This document shows, in pieces, positions 42,392-46,733 of a stretch of 46,733 nt of DNA. The stretch is taken from the NCBI GenBank assembly GCA_035647835.1, contig DASRMS010000041.1:1-46733 (forward strand). The letters are read 5' to 3'. Numbering within the stretch: position 1 is the first letter of the stretch; every line of letters begins with the position of its first letter. The translations under genes were made by a program, and so were the position numbers. The notes under the pieces were generated by a model, which did no database searches, was not told the origin of the DNA, and saw only the letters and a program-made list of their open reading frames with translations. Source of the stretch: UBA9865 sp035647835. Its GTDB lineage: Bacteria; Bacillota; Dethiobacteria; Dethiobacterales; Dethiobacteraceae.

Positions 42392-42414
42392 CTGCAAGGA
42401 TTCACAAAATCCTG
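42392..42414 (-). other. Second hairpin in the agrB-agrD gap
   Basis: GC-AGGATT pairs with AATCCT-GC around TTGTG (about 8 bp with one bulge). With the hairpin at 42363-42387 it forms a tandem structure between agrB and agrD. A processing or attenuation role is possible but no T-run follows. Confidence 0.4.
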
Positions 42415-42417
42415 CCC

Positions 42418-42427
42418 ATTGTCGAAA
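42418..42427 (+). promoter_or_regulatory. Candidate Spo0A box before agrD
   Basis: ATTGTCGAAA contains the 0A-box core TGTCGAA exactly. It lies about 70 bases upstream of the agrD ATG. The same 10-mer appears upstream of the kinase gene (44824-44833). A 7-mer match alone is expected about six times per window by chance. Confidence 0.4.
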
Positions 42428-42450
42428 CGTTACAAAACATGACAGATAGC

Positions 42451-43065
42451 CTAATCGATTTCATGCTTTTTGTAGAACAGAGGAGATAGAGCCGCCAATA
42501 AATGATAGCCAAGCGGTGTTAAAAGAAACGATTGCCACAGTAATCCTAGGTTGCCGGCAAAATAGTAATAGGACCAAACTTGTGGCAGCTGTACAGTCAC
42601 AAAGCCTAATACTGCCCATAGCAAGATGAAGGAAAAGGAAAGCAGACGCAGTATTTTTATTTGGGCGATGGAAGTGATTGGTTTCTGCGGTACAGCAGCA
42701 GGTACATACCGATAAGCAAGATAGCAGGCGATACAAACTGGTAAGATGATGGCAGCTGGTGTAGCAGCATAGAAAGGCGCCCATAAGCTGGTGAGGTAAG
42801 CTAAAATAAGGCTGGCTATTGTCCCGATAATTAGGCAGCCGTGTGCTGAGGAAATATGCGCCCCCCCACTTACTTTGCGGTAAAGCATGATTACTGTAAT
42901 AACAGCAGCTGTTTCTTTAAAGATGCCGAACAGTTTAGCAAGCAGCAGGGCGCTAAAGATACTAAGAGCAGTATAAACTAAGGAGGACAGGCCATATTCA
43001 ATTATTTCGCGTTGGTCGTGTGCTAATTTTAATTCACGCGTTAGGTAGTCAACTAACCACTTCAT
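42451..43065 (-). CDS. agrB: AgrB-family peptide-processing membrane protease
   Basis: Membrane cysteine protease that removes the C-terminal tail of AgrD and joins the ring. 204 residues with about six hydrophobic segments. The active site is in YRKVSGGAHISSAHGC: His70 and Cys77, the GG-x-H-x6-C pattern of AgrB. GAGGAG is 6 bases before the ATG. Upstream is a sensor-like membrane protein, downstream agrD. Confidence 0.92.
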   Translation of the reverse strand: MKWLVDYLTRELKLAHDQREIIEYGLSSLVYTALSIFSALLLAKLFGIFKETAAVITVIMLYRKVSGGAHISSAHGCLIIGTIASLILAYLTSLWAPFYAATPAAIILPVCIACYLAYRYVPAAVPQKPITSIAQIKILRLLSFSFILLWAVLGFVTVQLPQVWSYYYFAGNLGLLWQSFLLTPLGYHLLAALSPLFYKKHEID

Positions 43066-43085
43066 GGCATGCTCCTCATTAATAA

Positions 43086-43571
43086 TTAATACCTTCTAGA
43101 TAAACGATAAGCAGCAGCTTTGTGAAAGCCCCTTAGGCGATAAGCGAGCACAAATACTAGGAAAAGAAATAACTGTGTTGGTACGGAAGCAGCAACGCGC
43201 AGCCAGGGGTTGGCCAAGATTTCTGCTATGGTTACGGAAAAAGCACGGGTAAAAAGCGGCATAGTAATGGATTCACCAAGCACGAGAAAAACAAACCCCA
43301 AAATCGTGGTGCTAAAGGATTTTTTAAAATTAAGTTTATAGCTATACATAATGATACCAATCAGGGCAACGGTAATGACAATAGTATGGATGCCTGGAGC
43401 CAGCAGTCTGCGCATCATAAAGGATATAATCATATGTATGCAGCCAACACGTACAGCTCCCGGCCAGTGGGGACGGAAATTAATCAGCGTTAAACCAACC
43501 GATGAGGTGAGAACTCCTTCGGGAAAAGCAAGTAAAATTAGTGTAATCAGGGGCATGGCTTCCATGAACAT
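43086..43571 (-). CDS. Stand-alone membrane protein, AgrC-sensor-like
   Basis: 161 residues, nearly all hydrophobic, with four or five membrane helices (about 5-24, 40-58, 60-80, 87-110, 133-152) and a basic end. The start (PLITLILLAFPEGVLTSSVGLTL) and the LANPWLRVAASVPTQLFLF part resemble the membrane sensor halves of AgrC-like kinases in Clostridia, but no kinase domain follows. It may be a separate sensor that works with another kinase, a remnant of a split AgrC, or unrelated. AAGGAAGG precedes ATG 43571. Confidence 0.6.
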   Translation of the reverse strand: MFMEAMPLITLILLAFPEGVLTSSVGLTLINFRPHWPGAVRVGCIHMIISFMMRRLLAPGIHTIVITVALIGIIMYSYKLNFKKSFSTTILGFVFLVLGESITMPLFTRAFSVTIAEILANPWLRVAASVPTQLFLFLVFVLAYRLRGFHKAAAYRLSRRY

Positions 43572-43595
43572 TCATCCTTCCTTGTGGGGTAAGAT

Positions 43596-43623
43596 AAAAA
43601 AACGCAGTTGTTGTTACTACTGC
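43596..43623 (-). terminator. Possible terminator between kinase and sensor-like gene
   Basis: On the minus strand GCAGT / ACTGC with a 10-base loop, then GTTTTTTTATC. The stem is only 5 bp; partial termination is plausible. Confidence 0.45.
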
Positions 43624-43676
43624 TGTCCTGAAGTAATCCTCACTGCTGCCTCTAAAGCTGCATTTTTGTGATAGCC

Positions 43677-44777
43677 TCACTCCACAGGTACAGGGAAAGT
43701 TAGAGTAAACTGTGTGCCTTCTTTTAACTTACTTTGTGCTTCAATCTGGCCATCGTGAGCAGCTACAATCGTTTGGGTGATGGCTAACCCTAAACCAGTA
43801 CCTTGATCTTTCGTGGAAAAAAAAGGATCAAAAATTTGCGGCATTGCTTCCGGTTTAATGCCGGTACCGGTATCCTTGATGATAACTCGAATTACATTTG
43901 CCTCTTGATCAAATTCACTACTGACAGTAATGATACCTCCGGCGGGCATTGCCTGTATGGCATTGGTAAATAAATTTAAAAACACCTGCAGCATTTGGCT
44001 GCGGTCTAGTAAAATGATGGGTAAATAATCAGCTAGCTTTGTTTTTATTTTTACATCGTTTTGTATTTCTTGTCCAACCATTAAGGAAACGGTTGTCTCT
44101 AGGATATGGTTAAGCTGCACTGGTACTTTTCGCAGTTCTCCAGGTCGGCTAAACCGCAAAAAGTCTGTAATAATCTGATTGGCTCGCTTTAATTCATCTA
44201 ACATCAGTTGATAATTTTCATCGACTACTGGCTGTTTGCTGGTAAGCAGCTGGAGATAACCATGCACTACTGTGATCGGGTTGCGAATTTCATGGGCGAT
44301 GCCGGCAGCAATTTGTCCGGCTAAAGCAAGCTTTTCCATCTGCCTTGTTGTTTCATGTAACTGTTCGATTTCCACCAACTGCTTTTCTAGCTTTTCTATA
44401 TGTTCGCTAAACAAATCAACTGTAATCGCTACTAAAAAATAGAGGGCGATGAAAGGAAAAATTTCCGCCTCTTTAAAAGTAATCTTGTTTAACATTAACC
44501 AATTTTCACCTAGGGAGTTTATTGCCACGATTGTGCTGATGGTAGCTGTAACAATACCAGGTATTAATCCGCAGAAAAAAGTAGTGGTGAAAATCGAAAT
44601 ATGAAAAAGATAAAGAATTAGTCTAGTTTCGCTGTCAGAAAAGGAACCCGAAAGCGTCAAGTAAGCTAAAGCTAAAGTTGCAGTCAGGGCTAGAGCATAA
44701 ACACCTACTTTAGTGCGCATAGGAAAGCTGCGTTCAGAAAAAAAACGATTTATCAGACCACTAGCATTGTTATCCAT
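43677..44777 (-). CDS. Membrane sensor histidine kinase, sporulation/NtrB type
   Basis: 366 residues. Four predicted membrane helices (about 25-125, DUF4118-like hairpins), a coiled coil (128-150), HisKA domain with phospho-acceptor His162 in GIAHEIRNPIT, and HATPase_c with N-box NLFTNAIQAM, G1 DTGTGI, F-box FDPFFSTK and G2 GTGLGL. All catalytic motifs are intact. This resembles KinB-type sporulation and NtrB kinases, not HPK10 AgrC kinases. No response regulator gene is next to it. The ATG lacks a strong ribosome binding site (GGGG about 9 bases upstream). Lies first in the minus-strand agr group and has a Spo0A box upstream. Confidence 0.9.
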   Translation of the reverse strand: MDNNASGLINRFFSERSFPMRTKVGVYALALTATLALAYLTLSGSFSDSETRLILYLFHISIFTTTFFCGLIPGIVTATISTIVAINSLGENWLMLNKITFKEAEIFPFIALYFLVAITVDLFSEHIEKLEKQLVEIEQLHETTRQMEKLALAGQIAAGIAHEIRNPITVVHGYLQLLTSKQPVVDENYQLMLDELKRANQIITDFLRFSRPGELRKVPVQLNHILETTVSLMVGQEIQNDVKIKTKLADYLPIILLDRSQMLQVFLNLFTNAIQAMPAGGIITVSSEFDQEANVIRVIIKDTGTGIKPEAMPQIFDPFFSTKDQGTGLGLAITQTIVAAHDGQIEAQSKLKEGTQFTLTFPVPVE

Positions 44778-44823
44778 AAATTACTACCCCAAAATGTGAC
44801 ATTTCCTCGGACTTGTGTATTGA

Positions 44824-44833
44824 TTTCGACAAT
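44824..44833 (-). promoter_or_regulatory. Candidate Spo0A box upstream of the kinase
   Basis: On the minus strand ATTGTCGAAA, with exact core TGTCGAA, about 47 bases ahead of the kinase ATG, in the divergent gap to the gene at 44947. Same 10-mer as at 42418-42427. Confidence 0.4.
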
Positions 44834-44946
44834 TATGAAAGTTTTCCTCTTTGGCGTGTCCATTATTTTAAAGGAAGAGACATATTCTTCTTACTGTACG
44901 AATAGGATTGATATGGAAAAAGACAGGCGGAAGAGAGGTGTAAAGA

Positions 44947-45489
44947 ATGGCCAGAAATAAAATGTTTGTGGTGGAAGCGCGGCGGATGCTGCCGCTGCTG
45001 TTTCTTCTAGTGCTCCTAGTTTCGTTGTCGGTCTATGATTCCTTTCGTGCCAGCCCAACTGCAGCACCGGAAGGGGTTGCTAAGGAAAATGAAGTAAGTT
45101 TCATTACCGCGGATAAAGGAGAACGGGAGGATAATCCAACCTTCCGCCTGGCGGTAGATGAGGAAGGTTGGACAGAGGTAGCAGAGGAATGGGCGGTTAC
45201 CTTACCTGAATACCCCTTCCAGCCTCAACATGAGGTCGCCTTGTTTGCCCTACACGCCGAAGTGCAGAATGTACAAACAAGTAAAGTGGGGGAAAACGAA
45301 TTAGTAGTTGAAGTACGAGTTAATCCTAAACGTGACTATTACCAGGTAGTTACTTTGCCAGCGGCCGATGTGATGTTAGAAGCAGGAAAAGTAACTTGGA
45401 AGTTTGTGAATAAGAAAGGCAGCGAAATTGAGCAGCTAGTTGTAGAAGCTACTCAGCAGACAATTGCGGAAGATACTCCGCAAAAATAA
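44947..45489 (+). CDS. Exported or membrane-anchored protein, unknown
   Basis: 180 residues: a basic start, one membrane helix (about 14-30), then a hydrophilic extracellular part rich in Glu and Val, predicted mostly beta (FALHAEVQNVQTSKVGENELVVEVRVN, VTWKFVNKK). Probably a single-pass or signal-anchored protein. GAGAGGTG lies 8 bases before the ATG. I do not recognise a family. It is divergent from the kinase and may be coregulated, but this is a guess. Confidence 0.7.
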   Translation: MARNKMFVVEARRMLPLLFLLVLLVSLSVYDSFRASPTAAPEGVAKENEVSFITADKGEREDNPTFRLAVDEEGWTEVAEEWAVTLPEYPFQPQHEVALFALHAEVQNVQTSKVGENELVVEVRVNPKRDYYQVVTLPAADVMLEAGKVTWKFVNKKGSEIEQLVVEATQQTIAEDTPQK

Positions 45490-45530
45490 GCAAAAGGCAT
45501 GCCCTAGAGAGGCATGCCTTTTGCTTATTT
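45484..45530. terminator. Bidirectional terminator holding two stop codons
   Basis: A perfect 20-bp stem (45484-45503 with 45511-45530), loop CTAGAGA. The TAA of the plus gene (45487-45489) and the TAA of the minus gene (45525-45527) are both within the stem arms, which end in T/A runs. Confidence 0.85.
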
Positions 45531-46643
45531 GTCTTTTGCTTCCTGTTTAAGGATTCTTGCGCTTAACTGCTGGCGCACTGCATCTAAACGACTGTAATCC
45601 ATAGCTTTGATGTAGTAGTTTTCTAGTTGGTCATGATTGCGTTTAGAACCACGGATCATTTCTACTGCTTTGCCTAGTAAAAACCAGAGACGCTCCGAAC
45701 TTTCTGATCTTTCACCTGAGTATTTCTTTAGTATGGTGGTGTTAGCATAACGGCTTAAGGCAATAGTTGCTTGTTCTTTGACTACTTGCACCGGGTTTAC
45801 AGAAAAAGTATGAGGGTAGGTAATCTTGACAAAGGCAGTCTTTAAGACTGGAATGACCACAGCATCAATGTGGTCAGGGTCAAAGCCGCAGCGATAAACC
45901 TCCGTATCATGCCCAGCTCGGTTGACAGTTTGTCGGATTTGCTCCAAGAGGTATGATTTACCGCAGCCTGGATCGCCGCTTAGCAGATAGAAACGTTCTG
46001 TGTTTTGCAGAATAGAGGGGTAGAAATTGACTAACCCGGCAGGTGTAATGGAACTGCCAAAAAGATGACGTTCTTTCGCTGCTCGTGTACTAGCAGGTAA
46101 AGCGGCAGCCAGTTCTGTTAGCAGTTGATGAGTCATGGCATCAACTGCCTGGTAATCCATGGCTTGCGCCATTAACCAGCGCAATTTTTCCATGACGACC
46201 GCAGCTTCCTTCAGATATTGGTAGGCTTGCTTGTAGTAATTACTGTTCTCCTGCATAAAATCATTTATTTCTTTTTTATAAGGTTGCAGAGCAGAGGCAT
46301 CCCAGAAATCACCTAAGTTAAGAATCTCATCGTAAGCCCCGGGAATAATTGGTTCGACAATATGAGGCGCTGTCCCATCTACGATGACATAGCCTAAATC
46401 AGGGATAGAGACTGCATCAAGTGAGGCGTGATCTGAAGAACAAAAAAAATTTTCTGTATCGTAGCCTGCATCCAGCGCTTTTTGCATGACTTGTTTCATG
46501 ATAGTGGATTTGCCGGTGCCGGGTCCGCCTTTAAGGATAACTAATCGTTTTGTACGTTCATCCGCTATGTAGTGAAAGAGAGACTTAAAACCCTGATAGC
46601 TGTTGGTCCCAGCAAAAAAATTAGTACTTTTTCCTGTTGCCAT
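45525..46643 (-). CDS. Tandem P-loop ATPase
   Basis: 372 residues made of two similar halves. Walker A motifs are GGPGTGKST (39-47) and GDPGCGKS (223-230). The halves also share a C-x-x-D-x-x-x-[IL]-D-A-V-x-I-P-x-L element (about 68-84 and 255-271), and a YxxAMDYxxxDA helix is repeated near 160-170 and at the C-terminus, so the gene comes from an internal duplication. Soluble, no signal peptide. Conserved hypothetical ATPases of this design occur in Firmicutes; the function is not known. ATG 46643 follows AGGAGG at 7 bases. Confidence 0.85.
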   Translation of the reverse strand: MATGKSTNFFAGTNSYQGFKSLFHYIADERTKRLVILKGGPGTGKSTIMKQVMQKALDAGYDTENFFCSSDHASLDAVSIPDLGYVIVDGTAPHIVEPIIPGAYDEILNLGDFWDASALQPYKKEINDFMQENSNYYKQAYQYLKEAAVVMEKLRWLMAQAMDYQAVDAMTHQLLTELAAALPASTRAAKERHLFGSSITPAGLVNFYPSILQNTERFYLLSGDPGCGKSYLLEQIRQTVNRAGHDTEVYRCGFDPDHIDAVVIPVLKTAFVKITYPHTFSVNPVQVVKEQATIALSRYANTTILKKYSGERSESSERLWFLLGKAVEMIRGSKRNHDQLENYYIKAMDYSRLDAVRQQLSARILKQEAKDK

Positions 46644-46733
46644 CAAACTTCCTCCTTTCCGTTTTTAATTACTTTATTGTATGACAGGCTGCCTTGCCCG
46701 TGTCTGTCCGTAGATGAGGCTAAAATATTATTT

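Noticed and set aside
43480..43680. A 66-codon minus-strand frame between the kinase and sensor-like genes
   Set aside because: Overlaps the candidate terminator and the start of the 161-aa gene in another frame; no family signal.

Overview
The window looks like chromosomal DNA from a spore-forming, Gram-positive anaerobe of the Clostridia (Peptococcaceae- or Dethiobacter-like; genus not resolvable by eye). Evidence: a GerA-type germinant receptor operon, the spore protease gpr, spoIIP, a CIRCE-regulated hrcA-grpE-dnaK-dnaJ operon followed by prmA-rsmE-mtaB, the holA / rpsT / gpr / spoIIP / lepA / hemW order typical of Firmicutes, strong AGGAGG-type ribosome binding sites, many GTG/TTG starts, and an agr-type peptide quorum-sensing locus. 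I saw no insertion sequence, prophage, CRISPR array, rRNA or tRNA.

Layout. 1-730: start of an exported protein leaving the window (minus), a probable small RNA or attenuated leader with a perfect sigma-A promoter and its own terminator (minus), and the leuS promoter. 731-4074: leuS and comEA. 4071-8319 (minus): gerA-type operon AA-AB-AC plus a small fourth two-helix subunit. 8467-15063: large UPF0182 membrane protein, RNase HI, a DUF4349 lipoprotein, and the ComEC DNA-uptake channel. 15146-26820: an alpha-glucan cluster built on GH57 enzymes: GT4 glycogen-synthase-like transferase, sugar nucleotidyltransferase fused to a degenerate phosphohexomutase, a GH57 branching enzyme with a DUF4912 protein on the opposite strand, a second GT4-like protein, a GH57 4-alpha-glucanotransferase-like enzyme and a GH57 amylase-like enzyme. 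26907-34419: holA, rpsT, a phage-holin-family membrane protein coupled to gpr, spoIIP, a small exported protein, lepA, hemW. 34442-42122: heat-shock operon through mtaB. 42225-44777 (minus): agr-like locus. 44947-46643: an exported protein of unknown function converging on a tandem P-loop ATPase.

How it fits together. The most notable region is the agr locus. A 41-residue AgrD-type prepeptide at 42225-42350 (minus) lies just downstream of agrB. Upstream of agrB are a stand-alone membrane protein resembling the sensor half of an AgrC kinase, and a soluble-core histidine kinase of the sporulation/NtrB type. There is no response regulator in the locus. Two copies of the 10-mer ATTGTCGAAA, which contains the Spo0A-box core TGTCGAA, lie before agrD and before the kinase. 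This suggests, but does not prove, a link between quorum sensing and the Spo0A phosphorelay. The SD of agrD is partly inside a stable hairpin.

Other points: the mutase half of the nucleotidyltransferase fusion has lost its phosphoserine and metal loops; the hrcA promoter and the hemW terminator occupy the same bases; and several convergent genes end inside long perfect hairpins that contain the stop codons. All identifications come from reading motifs; no database search was run.
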